Assembly: GCA_946186375.1 (NCBI GenBank)
Contig: CAMHMZ010000005.1
Location: 22,634-86,633, forward strand
Direction of reading: 5' to 3'
Source: an uncultured Clostridia bacterium
Lineage (GTDB): Bacteria; Bacillota; Clostridia; Oscillospirales; Oscillospiraceae
DNA length: 64,000 nucleotides
Position numbers and translations under genes: made by a program. Under the pieces are notes generated by a model. It saw nothing but the letters and a program-made list of their open reading frames with translations, ran no database searches and was not told the origin of the DNA. This document shows positions 57,194 to 64,000 of this stretch, in pieces. Within the stretch, counting starts at the first letter, position 1. The number at the start of each line of letters is the position of its first letter.

Positions 57194-57274
57194 AAGACTT
57201 CTCCCGATCTTTCAAGGCCGGACAGCGGCGGCAAGGGGCGCGCGTCCGACGGTTTTCAGCATGGAACAAAGAGA

Positions 57275-57304
57275 AGAATAACACATTTTCCCCCTGTCCG
57301 TCAA
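57275..57304 (-). promoter_or_regulatory. promoter of the C39-like gene
   Basis: Minus-strand TTGACG, an 18-base spacer and TATTCT, ~80 bases upstream of the start. Confidence 0.5.
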
Positions 57305-57364
57305 CGATTTTGCCCTATTCTTAAGTTTTTCGTTAACAATTTCGACCGGTTTTTCGCTGTTTCG

Positions 57365-57853
57365 TCACTCTGCCTCGTCGAGCTTGCCGCTCTGGGCGGC
57401 GTGCTCGATCCAGATGCGCACGCCTCGGATCGCGCTCTCGAGCCGCGTAAGCTTGAGGAGGATCGCGTCGAAGCGGCGGCGCTCAAAGTCGTTGACGCGC
57501 CCGTCGACCGAGATGTCGATCAGCCGGTCCTTCTCCTCCTGCATGGCGTTGAGCGCGGAGAGAAGCTCTACCGTCAGCTGCGGCAGCTCGCGCAGACGCG
57601 CCTCCGGCGTGTACTTCATGCCGATGGGGCACTCGTGCGTGCAGTAGTAGTTCGACAGCTCCGGGTCGCGGTAGCCCTGCTCCATGGCCAGCACCTCGTC
57701 CGGATGCGGCGCGCTGCGGCCGCTCTCGATCTTCTCGATCCGCTCCGGCGAGACATGCACGAGGGCCTCCCCCGCCGCCTCGCGGCTGAACCCCTGCCGC
57801 TCACGGCTGAGCTGATAGACGTTTTTGTTCTCCTTGACCGAGCGTTTTCCCAC
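57365..57853 (-). CDS. XRE-family helix-turn-helix protein (GTG start)
   Basis: A 162-residue protein. The N-terminal XRE helix-turn-helix (~8-65) has L-S-R-E-R-Q-G-F-S-R-E-A-A-G-E-A, then V-S-P-E-R-I-E-K-I-E-S-G-R near 37, then P-x-P-D-E-V-L-A-M. After it comes C-T-H-E-C-P-I-G near 71, a possible metal or redox pair, then two long helices. Similar clostridial regulators have no defined target. The GTG at 57853 has GGAGGAG upstream. Divergent from the flotillin gene. Confidence 0.82.
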   Translation of the reverse strand: MGKRSVKENKNVYQLSRERQGFSREAAGEALVHVSPERIEKIESGRSAPHPDEVLAMEQGYRDPELSNYYCTHECPIGMKYTPEARLRELPQLTVELLSALNAMQEEKDRLIDISVDGRVNDFERRRFDAILLKLTRLESAIRGVRIWIEHAAQSGKLDEAE

Positions 57854-58065
57854 AAGACTCTCCTCCGTTTCTCCCGGCGCCGAAGCGGGCGCCGCGCGTT
57901 CGATCAAACAGCATTATACACCCATATTCCGCATTTATAAAGAGAATATGCGCCTTTATTTTCCTCCGGTCCTTCTGGAAAACATCCCCTGTTTTCTTTA
58001 TGCTTAAGGCAGAAGGAAAAAGACCTGCCGCCCCGTACGGGACGGCGCCGGAAAAGGAGGAAGCT

Positions 58066-59583
58066 ATGGATCCCATTCTCATCATTCTCATCGCCGCGGG
58101 CATCGCCGGACTTGTCGCCATCGTCATGAGCGGCTACGTCAAGGCCCCGCCCGACAAGGCCTACATCATCTCCGGCTTCAAGCGCGAGCCGAAGATTCTG
58201 ATCGGCCGGGCCGGCATCAAGCTCCCCTTCCTCGAGAGGAAGGACACGCTGGTGCTCAAGCAGATCAGCATCGACATCAAGACCAACGGCTACGTGCCGA
58301 CGCTCGACTTCATCGGCGTGGACATCGACGCCGTAGCCAAGATCCGGCTGAAGACCGATCCCGAGGGCATCAAGATCGCCATGAAGAACTTCCTCAACAT
58401 GAGCGAGAGCGCCATCGCCGAGGCGCTGACCGACTCCCTGCAGGGCAACATGCGCGAGATCATCGGCACGGTCAAGCTCAAGGAGCTCAACACCGACCGC
58501 AAGAAATTCGGCGACGAGGTGCAGGAAAAGGCGCAGACCGACATGAACGCCCTCGGCGTGGAGATCATCTCCTGCAACATTCAGAAGATCGAGGATGAGA
58601 AGGGCCTCATCGTGGCTCTCGGCCAGGACAACATGAGCCAGATCCAGAAGGACGCCTCCATCGCCAAGGCGCAGGCCGAGCGCGACGTCGCCATCGCCGA
58701 GGCTGAGGCCAAGCGCATGGCCAACGAAGCGCAGGTGGCCGCCGAGACGGAGATCGCCTCCCGCCGCAACGAGCTGCGCATCCGCGAGGCCGAGCTCAAG
58801 CGCGAGTCCGACGTCAAGCAGGCCGAGGCCGACGCCGCCTACGAGATCCAGCAGCAGGAGCAGCGCAAGACCATCGAGGTCGCCACGGCCAACGCCAACA
58901 TCGCCCGCCAGGAGCGCGAGATCGAGCTCAGGCGCAAGGACGTCGAGGTCACCGAGCAGACGCTCGAGGCCGACATCAAGAAGAAGGCCGAGGCCGAGAA
59001 GTTCGCCCGCCAGCAGAAGGCGGAGGCCGAGCTCTTCGAGCGCCAGCGCAAGGCTGAGGCCGAAAAGTTCGAGCGCGAGAAGGCCGCCGAGGCCAAGCGC
59101 GTGCAGGCCGAGGCTGAAAAGTTCGCCCGCCAGGCGCAGGCCGAGGCCGAGCTCTTCGCCAGAACGCAGGAGGCCGAGGGCATCCGCGCCGTGGGCGAGG
59201 CGGAAGCCAAGGCCATCGAGGCCCGCGGCATCGCCGAGGCCGAGGCGCTGGAGAAGAAGGCCGAGGCCATGAAGAAATACGGCCAGGCCGCCATGATGGA
59301 GATGATCGTCAAGGCGCTGCCCGAGATGGCCGCCTCCATCGCCAAGCCTCTCGAGAGCATCGACAAGGTCACCATCATCGACGGCGGCCACGGCGGCTCC
59401 GGTGTGGACTCCATGGGAGCCTACGTGCCGAGCGTGCTGGCCCGCACCATCGAGACCATGAAGGAGGTCACCGGCCTTGACCTCGTGGACATCATGAAGG
59501 CCGAGACCTACGACGCGAAGGTCAACCGCAACATCACCGTCAGCCCCGACGCGGCCGAGACCGTCAAGGCCGCGCTGGACTGA
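58066..59583 (+). CDS. flotillin-like SPFH-domain protein
   Basis: A 505-residue membrane-scaffold protein. An N-terminal hydrophobic hairpin (5-25) is followed by an SPFH domain (~28-195: P-P-D-K-A-Y-I-I-S-G near 30, I-G-R-A-G-I-K-L-P near 46). A long Ala/Glu/Lys coiled coil (~200-415) carries repeated A-E-A-E-K-F-x-R-Q blocks, and the last part has A-L-P-E-M-A-A-S-I-A-K-P-L near 430. It assembles lipid microdomains. The usual partner NfeD is absent; a small membrane protein with a PH-like domain follows. Confidence 0.92.
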   Translation: MDPILIILIAAGIAGLVAIVMSGYVKAPPDKAYIISGFKREPKILIGRAGIKLPFLERKDTLVLKQISIDIKTNGYVPTLDFIGVDIDAVAKIRLKTDPEGIKIAMKNFLNMSESAIAEALTDSLQGNMREIIGTVKLKELNTDRKKFGDEVQEKAQTDMNALGVEIISCNIQKIEDEKGLIVALGQDNMSQIQKDASIAKAQAERDVAIAEAEAKRMANEAQVAAETEIASRRNELRIREAELKRESDVKQAEADAAYEIQQQEQRKTIEVATANANIARQEREIELRRKDVEVTEQTLEADIKKKAEAEKFARQQKAEAELFERQRKAEAEKFEREKAAEAKRVQAEAEKFARQAQAEAELFARTQEAEGIRAVGEAEAKAIEARGIAEAEALEKKAEAMKKYGQAAMMEMIVKALPEMAASIAKPLESIDKVTIIDGGHGGSGVDSMGAYVPSVLARTIETMKEVTGLDLVDIMKAETYDAKVNRNITVSPDAAETVKAALD

Positions 59584-59612
59584 GGAGAGATCGGAAGAAA
59601 GGAGGGAGAGTC

Positions 59613-60071
59613 ATGAGAAGAAGAGGTCTGCGCGGCAGCACTGCCGCGGCGGAGACCGCGCTGCGGGCGGATATGTGCCTGCCCGACTGGGTGCTGCTCC
59701 TCGGCATCGTCCTCGGCGTCGGCGCCGGGCTGGGGCTCATCTGCGCGGCGCTCTATGACTGGAACGCCCTGCTGCTCGCTTCGTTCGGGCTGCTCGCGCT
59801 CTCCCTCTACGCCGTGCTGTGCTGGAAAAACCAGACGATCCGTCTGCTCGACGGGGAGCGCTTCGTCTACCGGAGCTTTCTGGGCACAGAGACGGAGTAC
59901 GCCTTCGCCGACATCCGGCGTCTCCGGCGAAACGCCGACTCCTGGACGCTCTTCGTCGGCGACGGCAAGGTCCACATCGATTTCGCGGCCCGGCTCTCCG
60001 AGCCCCTGGTCGAAAAGCTGGAGGAGCGGCTCTTCAGCCGCAGAAAGAAACGAGGCGGGAAAGGAAGCTGA
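59613..60071 (+). CDS. small membrane protein with PH-like domain
   Basis: A 152-residue protein with two membrane helices (~28-47, ~50-70). A C-terminal beta domain has D-G-E-R-F-V-Y-R-S-F-L-G-T-E-T-E-Y, A-D-I-R-R-L-R-R and W-T-L-F-V-G-D-G-K-V-H-I-D-F, the pattern of a bacterial PH-like domain. It lies 29 bases after the flotillin gene and one base before the DUF4177 gene; it may be a flotillin partner in place of NfeD. Confidence 0.75.
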   Translation: MRRRGLRGSTAAAETALRADMCLPDWVLLLGIVLGVGAGLGLICAALYDWNALLLASFGLLALSLYAVLCWKNQTIRLLDGERFVYRSFLGTETEYAFADIRRLRRNADSWTLFVGDGKVHIDFAARLSEPLVEKLEERLFSRRKKRGGKGS

Positions 60072-60072
60072 G

Positions 60073-60222
60073 ATGAAAGAATACAGGCTCATCAAATGCG
60101 GCGAGCATGACGCCGAGCGCATCATGAACGACATGGCCGGGCAGGGCTGGCGCGTCACCGCCGTGACCTACTGGAGCTACTGGTGGGTCCACCTGCTCAT
60201 CACCTTCGAGCGCGACAGGTAA
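60073..60222 (+). CDS. DUF4177 family small protein
   Basis: A 49-residue protein: Y-R-L-I-K-C, E-R-I-M-N-D-M-A-G-Q-G-W-R-V-T-A-V-T-Y and L-L-I-T-F-E-R-D. This is the compact beta-alpha-beta DUF4177 fold, function unknown, common beside membrane-protein genes. It starts one base after the previous stop, so it is coupled in the flotillin transcript. Confidence 0.8.
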   Translation: MKEYRLIKCGEHDAERIMNDMAGQGWRVTAVTYWSYWWVHLLITFERDR

Positions 60223-60253
60223 AAGCCTTGACAAAGCCTGCGCTTTCCGTTAG

Positions 60254-60298
60254 GGTAAGGGTACCGGAGAAAACTTCGGTACTCTTACCCGTTTTTTA
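60254..60298 (+). terminator. terminator or attenuator hairpin
   Basis: GGGTAAGGGTACCG and CGGTACTCTTACCC form a stem followed by GTTTTTT. A TTGACA at 60229-60234 lies 17 bases upstream of TAGGGT, so this could also be a leader attenuator of the next gene. Confidence 0.75.
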
Positions 60299-60317
60299 TG
60301 CGCAGGGAGGGAAGGCC

Positions 60318-62768
60318 GTGGAGTTCTTTACCCGTTTTTATCTGGACAAGGAAAAGGATATGATCGTCGAGCTCTACCGCGACGGGGACGAGCTGCGCTA
60401 TCTGCTGCGCACGCCCAACCACGGCACCGGCAACCTCATCACGAACCTTGCGCGCCTCTGTTCGCTGCCGCTGAGCTTCGACGCGCAGGGGCTCAAGGTC
60501 ATCCGCGGCACGGTGCCCTGCTATATCGACGGCGACAACCGGCGGATGTACATCTTCCGCCTGGGCAGCACCAAGGTCGCCAACATTTTCCCCGACGGCA
60601 GCGTGGAGCTCAAGGCCTCCATCCCCGCCATCTCCAAGGCCCTCATGAGCCAGACCAAGGACTACCGACTCAGCGAGCAGCGCACGATCGTCAAGACCTA
60701 TCTCTTTGAGGACGTCAAGTTCCGCACCGACCTGCACACGCACATGAGCGCCAACCTCTCCCCCGATCTGCTGATCGCCCTCGGGCTGCACCATCAGATC
60801 CGCTACCCGCTGTACTATGTAAAAAAGCTCGGCCTCCGGCTGACGCAGGCGCAATCCGAGGCCCTCGCCGCATCTCGCGCGGCCGCGGCGGAGCAGCTCG
60901 GTGACGTGGGACTGAGCGGCAAATATCTCGAGCGCCGTATCGACGACAACACCTTCATCAATTTTGCAGACCTTCTCTTCGGCGATCTGCCGGACGCGGC
61001 CTTCAACATCGCCCGCATCCGCAGCTCGCTGGCCGTGCCCAAGGACGGGCAGGCCGTGTTCTCCGATCTGGAGAAGGTCTATCTCTACCGCTATGTGTTC
61101 ACGAAGGGCCAGCCCTCCGCGGTGCTGCGCCCGGAGGAAGATCCCGCCCTCCTGCCCGACCGTGACATCGCCGCTGCGCTGCGGCAGATGCGGCTTGACC
61201 GGGCCGATCCCCGCTACCGGGACAACACGCTCTTTCAGAACAAGCTTCTCTGGATCGCCCGCAGCTACGCGCGCCGCGGCATCGAGTACGCCGAGATCAC
61301 CGACACGAGCCTCGTCAAGGCCGACGCCGCGCCGGAGCTGCTGCGGCAGATCCACGCGGTCATGCCCGCCGTCACGGCGGAGACCGGCGTGCTGCTGCGC
61401 TTTCTGGCTGGCATCCGCCGCGTGCCGCTGACCATCGTGCGCGACCGCGTGACGCCGAACGACTATCTGGCCGAAAACCTGCGCGTGCTGCGCGCCGTGG
61501 CCGCCGACCCCTATGTGGCCGGCAGCGACATCATCGGTGAGGAGTGCAACGATATCCTCGAGCTGCGCAGCGTCCTGGCTGAGATCGTGCGCATCGCGGG
61601 CAGCACGCCGGGCTACGTCGTGCGCATCCACGCGGGTGAAAACGACAGCCTGCGTGACAACGTCTGCAACGCCGTGCGCTGCGTGCGCGAGTCGCTCGCC
61701 CCCGGACAGCCCATGCCCCGGCTGCGGCTGGGCCACGGGCTCTATACGCCGAACCTGCGCTCCCCCGGCGGGCAGCGCCTGCTGGAGGATCTCAAGCGCG
61801 ACGGCGTCGTACTGGAGTTTCAGATCACCTCTAACGTGCGGCTCAACAATCTCTCCGATCTCGAGCGCCACCCGCTCAAGGAGTATCTGCGCGCGGGTAT
61901 CCGCTGCGTGCAGGGCACGGACGGCGGCGCTCTCTACGGCACCGACTCCATCGACGAGGAGCTGTCGCTGGAAAAGCTGCTGGAGCTGAGCCATGAGGAG
62001 CTGAGGCAGATGCGATGCACGGAGGCGGAGATCGCTTCGGACAGCCGCCGGTGCTTTGCCGAGAAAACCGCTGCCTTCGCCGCGCTCACAGGCGGCGAGG
62101 ACGCGGGGACCTTCCTTACGCGCCGGATCGCTCAGACGCCGCCGGTGCGCTCGGTGCTCTGGCAGGGCGACCGCAAGCGGGAGACCGCCGAGGCGCTGGC
62201 CGGGCAGATCGTGCCGCTTCCGAAGATGGGCCTGCCCGTCATTCTCTGCGGCGGCAGCTTTAACAGCGAGCGCCGCGACACGCGAGTGCGCACCGACTCT
62301 CTGCAGTTGATCGAAAAGCTGCTGGAAAAGGCCGACCCCGAGGAGGTTTTCTTCGTTGTCGGGCACCGGCTGCGCGGCTATGAGCGCTTCCTCGTCGAGC
62401 ACGCCGCCGGGCGTTTTCGGATCTACGCCATCGTACCCAGCGTCCTCAGCGGCGCCGAGGCCGCTCGCCTCAGGCGCAGCGGCGTGGCGATCCGCCCCTC
62501 GATCGACCCGAGCGGCAACGGCCTCTATAAGAGCTTTGCCTATGAGATCTTCAAGCGCCGGAGCTCGGTGCTGCTGGCCTTCGACGGCAACTCCCCCGCC
62601 GCCAATCTGGTGCAGGAGGCCAAGAACGGGCGCTTCCCCTGCCAGATCTACGTGGACGGGCGCTGCCGGGCGCTTGCGGCCAAGGCGCGTATGCTGGAGG
62701 GCTATGTGAAGGAGCTGCGCAAGGCCGAGGCCGGGGAGATCCTCACCCCGCCGCCGGCGAAAGGCTGA
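60318..62768 (+). CDS. large adenosine-deaminase-like protein with extra N- and C-terminal domains (GTG start)
   Basis: An 816-residue protein, more than twice the usual ~340 of adenosine deaminase. Metal-binding D-L-H-T-H-M is near 139-144, H-A-G-E-N-D near 438, G-H-G-L-Y near 471, T-S-N-V near 504, and G-T-D-G-G-A-L-Y-G-T-D near 533 replaces the S-D-D-P loop. About 100 residues are inserted between HxH and HAGE. Residues 1-135 are a novel beta-rich domain. Residues ~635-816 look like a Rossmann SLOG/LOG nucleotide-binding domain (I-L-C-G-G-S-F-N, F-F-V-V-G-H-R, S-S-V-L-L-A-F-D). GTG at 60318 has GGGAGGGAAGG. Confidence 0.8.
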   Translation: MEFFTRFYLDKEKDMIVELYRDGDELRYLLRTPNHGTGNLITNLARLCSLPLSFDAQGLKVIRGTVPCYIDGDNRRMYIFRLGSTKVANIFPDGSVELKASIPAISKALMSQTKDYRLSEQRTIVKTYLFEDVKFRTDLHTHMSANLSPDLLIALGLHHQIRYPLYYVKKLGLRLTQAQSEALAASRAAAAEQLGDVGLSGKYLERRIDDNTFINFADLLFGDLPDAAFNIARIRSSLAVPKDGQAVFSDLEKVYLYRYVFTKGQPSAVLRPEEDPALLPDRDIAAALRQMRLDRADPRYRDNTLFQNKLLWIARSYARRGIEYAEITDTSLVKADAAPELLRQIHAVMPAVTAETGVLLRFLAGIRRVPLTIVRDRVTPNDYLAENLRVLRAVAADPYVAGSDIIGEECNDILELRSVLAEIVRIAGSTPGYVVRIHAGENDSLRDNVCNAVRCVRESLAPGQPMPRLRLGHGLYTPNLRSPGGQRLLEDLKRDGVVLEFQITSNVRLNNLSDLERHPLKEYLRAGIRCVQGTDGGALYGTDSIDEELSLEKLLELSHEELRQMRCTEAEIASDSRRCFAEKTAAFAALTGGEDAGTFLTRRIAQTPPVRSVLWQGDRKRETAEALAGQIVPLPKMGLPVILCGGSFNSERRDTRVRTDSLQLIEKLLEKADPEEVFFVVGHRLRGYERFLVEHAAGRFRIYAIVPSVLSGAEAARLRRSGVAIRPSIDPSGNGLYKSFAYEIFKRRSSVLLAFDGNSPAANLVQEAKNGRFPCQIYVDGRCRALAAKARMLEGYVKELRKAEAGEILTPPPAKG

Positions 62769-62830
62769 ACAGTCGTTTAGTTTTCAGTTTTCAGAATTCA
62801 GTTTTCAGAGAGAAACGGATATTTAGCGCT

Positions 62831-62902
62831 GTCATTCTGAGGAGCGCCAGCGACGAAGAATCTTTTAAGATCCTTCGACTCGCTTCGCTCGCTCAGGATG
62901 AC
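62831..62902. repeat. REP-type palindromic unit
   Basis: GTCATTCTGAGGAGCG at one end and CGCTCAGGATGAC at the other, with AAGAATCTTTTAAGATCCTT in the middle. I know near-identical scattered palindromes from many Clostridia. Confidence 0.75.
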
Positions 62903-62905
62903 AAT

Positions 62906-63055
62906 GTAGGGGCTGCCGCCCCCGGCAGCCCGGCAGAAGCGAGCCAATAAGATGCACAAATCCCCGGCGAATTCGTAGAATAGTACATTTTCGCCGGGGA
63001 TTTGTTCACGTATTTAGATCGTACCGCGCGGGCCGCCGAGGGCGTCGGCCCCTAC
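62906..63055. repeat. double-hairpin intergenic repeat, copy 5
   Basis: Outer ends GTAGGGGCTGCCGCCC... and ...GGCGTCGGCCCCTAC. The inner stem is AAATCCCCGGCGAAT at 62958-62972 against TTCGCCGGGGATTT at 62990-63003. The right flank has GAAATGGACGTC, seen at the left of copy 1, so this copy is inverted. Confidence 0.82.
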
Positions 63056-63189
63056 GAAATGGACGTCATTTTTCGCGTTTTATCCCCCGTTCCCTTCCAT
63101 TCCTCTCTCCTAACTCCTAATTCCTCATTGTTTTCAAACTCGAATTTGTCGCTTCTCCTAAAAACTACAAACTTAAAACTTAAAACTCA

Positions 63190-63229
63190 CGCAGAAGGCC
63201 CCCGGGCGGTTGCCCGGGGGCCTTCTGCG
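63190..63229 (-). terminator. terminator of the DUF1295 gene
   Basis: CGCAGAAGGCCCCCGGGC and GCCCGGGGGCCTTCTGCG form an 18-bp stem. On the minus strand GAGTTTTAAGTTTT follows. Confidence 0.8.
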
Positions 63230-63251
63230 TGTATATCCGCGCTGCAGCCGT

Positions 63252-64000
63252 TCAGGCCACGAGCCACTTGTACTTCTCCACGCTGTAGAGAGGCACGAAG
63301 GGCAGGAGGATGGGAACGGTCTTGACGTATTTCTGATACTCGGGATCCTTGCCGTAGTTCTTGTTCTGGCGGATCTCCAGGCGGCGCGCGCCGGAGAACA
63401 TGACGAAGATGATGCCGCCGTAGCCCAGCAGGCACACGAGCCACTGCCAGCCCTTCACGGCGCCGATGCCGGAGAGGAAGACGCCCGTCCAGAAGATCAT
63501 CTCGCCCAGATAGTTCGGGCAGCGGACGAGGCGGAAGAGACCGGTGTCCACAAAGCGGCGGGGATTGACCTTCTTGGCCTTGTTCTTCTGGATATCGGCC
63601 GCGGACTCGAGCGTGATGCCGCAGACCATGATGATCGCGCCGATGTAGACCCAGGCGTTGCTGCCCGCGCCGTTATACAGGCGGAAGAACACCGGGGAGA
63701 CCTGCGTGGCGTAGAGCAGGGCGCAGGTGATCCAGATGGCGAGCTTCACGCCCATGGGCACGGTCTTGCCGTCCTTGATCTCGCCGACCATGTTCTTCTT
63801 GTAGGACGAGCTCTTGAGCTCGCGGTAGGCCAGATATCCGCCCAGACGGCAGCCGTAGAGGAAGAAGATGACGCAGCAGAGGATGGTGCCGAGGGTCAGG
63901 CCCTTGTTGAAGAGGATCAGCATCAGAAGGCCCGCCGCGGCGATCGAGAAGCCGTAGCCCAGGGAGATGAACCAGACGTAGTTTTTAAAGCCGATGGAGC
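63252..64000 (-). CDS. DUF1295 / steroid 5-alpha-reductase-like membrane protein (5' end outside the window)
   Basis: At least 249 residues; the frame stays open through the right edge, so the N-terminus is missing. Around six membrane helices are visible. The SAM/NADPH-binding end is L-F-R-L-V-R-C-P-N-Y-L-G-E-M near residues 155-168 of the visible part, then R-R-L-E-I-R-Q-N-K-N-Y-G and Y-V-K-T-V-P-I-L-L-P. This matches the DUF1295 group of the ICMT/steroid-reductase clan. The substrate is unknown. The internal ATG at 63923 is not the start. Confidence 0.87.
   Translation of the reverse strand, partial: SIGFKNYVWFISLGYGFSIAAAGLLMLILFNKGLTLGTILCCVIFFLYGCRLGGYLAYRELKSSSYKKNMVGEIKDGKTVPMGVKLAIWITCALLYATQVSPVFFRLYNGAGSNAWVYIGAIIMVCGITLESAADIQKNKAKKVNPRRFVDTGLFRLVRCPNYLGEMIFWTGVFLSGIGAVKGWQWLVCLLGYGGIIFVMFSGARRLEIRQNKNYGKDPEYQKYVKTVPILLPFVPLYSVEKYKWLVA

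Larger units (their letters stand above)
62769..63185. repeat. intergenic repeat cluster with copy 5 of the double-hairpin repeat
   Basis: No gene. A TTTTCAGTTTTCAG tract (62778-62810), a REP-type palindrome (62831-62902), copy 5 of the double-hairpin repeat in reverse orientation (62906-63055), then AT-rich AACTTAAAACTT-type words (63105-63187). Confidence 0.8.

Noticed and set aside
60285..62402. Minus-strand open frame of 705 codons opposite the adenosine-deaminase-like gene
   Set aside because: Shadow frame; no start signal or motif, and the opposite strand carries all metal-binding motifs.
1..64000. CRISPR array, prophage or transposase gene
   Set aside because: No evenly spaced direct repeats, no phage structural genes and no DDE or serine recombinase reading frame were found.

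Overview
The window is 64 kb of GC-rich, densely coded bacterial chromosome. Gene content points to a Gram-positive, spore-forming member of the Clostridia, most likely the Oscillospiraceae/Ruminococcaceae group. The indicators are a complete dlt operon for D-alanylation of teichoic acid, a SpoIIID-type sporulation regulator, class A and D,D-carboxypeptidase penicillin-binding proteins, Firmicutes-only small families (DUF1292, DUF4428) and many lipoproteins. Strong GGAGG ribosome sites with ATG, GTG and TTG starts fit as well. No rRNA operon, CRISPR array, intact prophage or insertion sequence with a transposase is visible. The taxon is an inference from gene content, not from a marker gene.

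Layout. 0-7.5 kb: cell-wall genes (D-Ala-D-Ala carboxypeptidase, PBP1A, SH3-NlpC/P60 hydrolase) with a 6S RNA between them. 7.5-10 kb: a TetR-controlled operon of small redox-type enzymes with two palindromic operators. 10-13 kb: S9 peptidase and a transglutaminase-like lipoprotein. 13-18.8 kb: lipoprotein, dltA-B-C-D and a 45-residue dltX at the 3' end. 18.9-25.4 kb: an Rrf2 regulator, then a glycoside-use operon (GPH transporter, GH1, esterase, GH2) driven from a divergent promoter with an AraC regulator. 26.7-29.7 kb: SpoIIID, a GT4 glycosyltransferase and an aquaporin. 29.9-35.6 kb: an operon of rlmB, a catalytically degenerate P-type-ATPase-like protein, a small membrane protein and an MFS/spermidine-synthase fusion. 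35.7-38.3 kb: a protease-dead rhomboid-like protein and a surface protein. 38.9-40 kb: an AT-richer pocket with a pair of paralogous membrane proteins. 40.4-48.8 kb: housekeeping and small enzymes (Na/Pi transporter, RluA, PrmA, MoaC, TfoX-N, ICMT, HAD). 49.2-51.2 kb: an AT-richer GNAT-MBL-GNAT cassette lying against the 3' end of tRNA-Pro(TGG). 51.7-55.7 kb: GreA, a membrane glycosyltransferase and MgtE with a structured leader. 55.7-62.8 kb: a secreted C39-like/InlB-repeat protein, an XRE regulator, a flotillin and an 816-residue adenosine-deaminase-like protein with extra domains. The last gene (DUF1295) runs off the right edge.

The intergenic DNA is unusual. At least five copies of a ~150-165 bp double-hairpin repeat (ends GTAGGGGC / GCCCCTAC), two ~96% identical copies of a 165-bp MITE-like element, a separate 163-bp near-palindrome directly after a stop codon, and a three-hairpin cloverleaf beside tRNA-Pro fill nearly every gap over 250 bp. 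The strongest candidates for undescribed biology are the degenerate P-type ATPase, the large adenosine-deaminase-like fusion, the structured repeat families and the mgtE leader with an upstream small reading frame.
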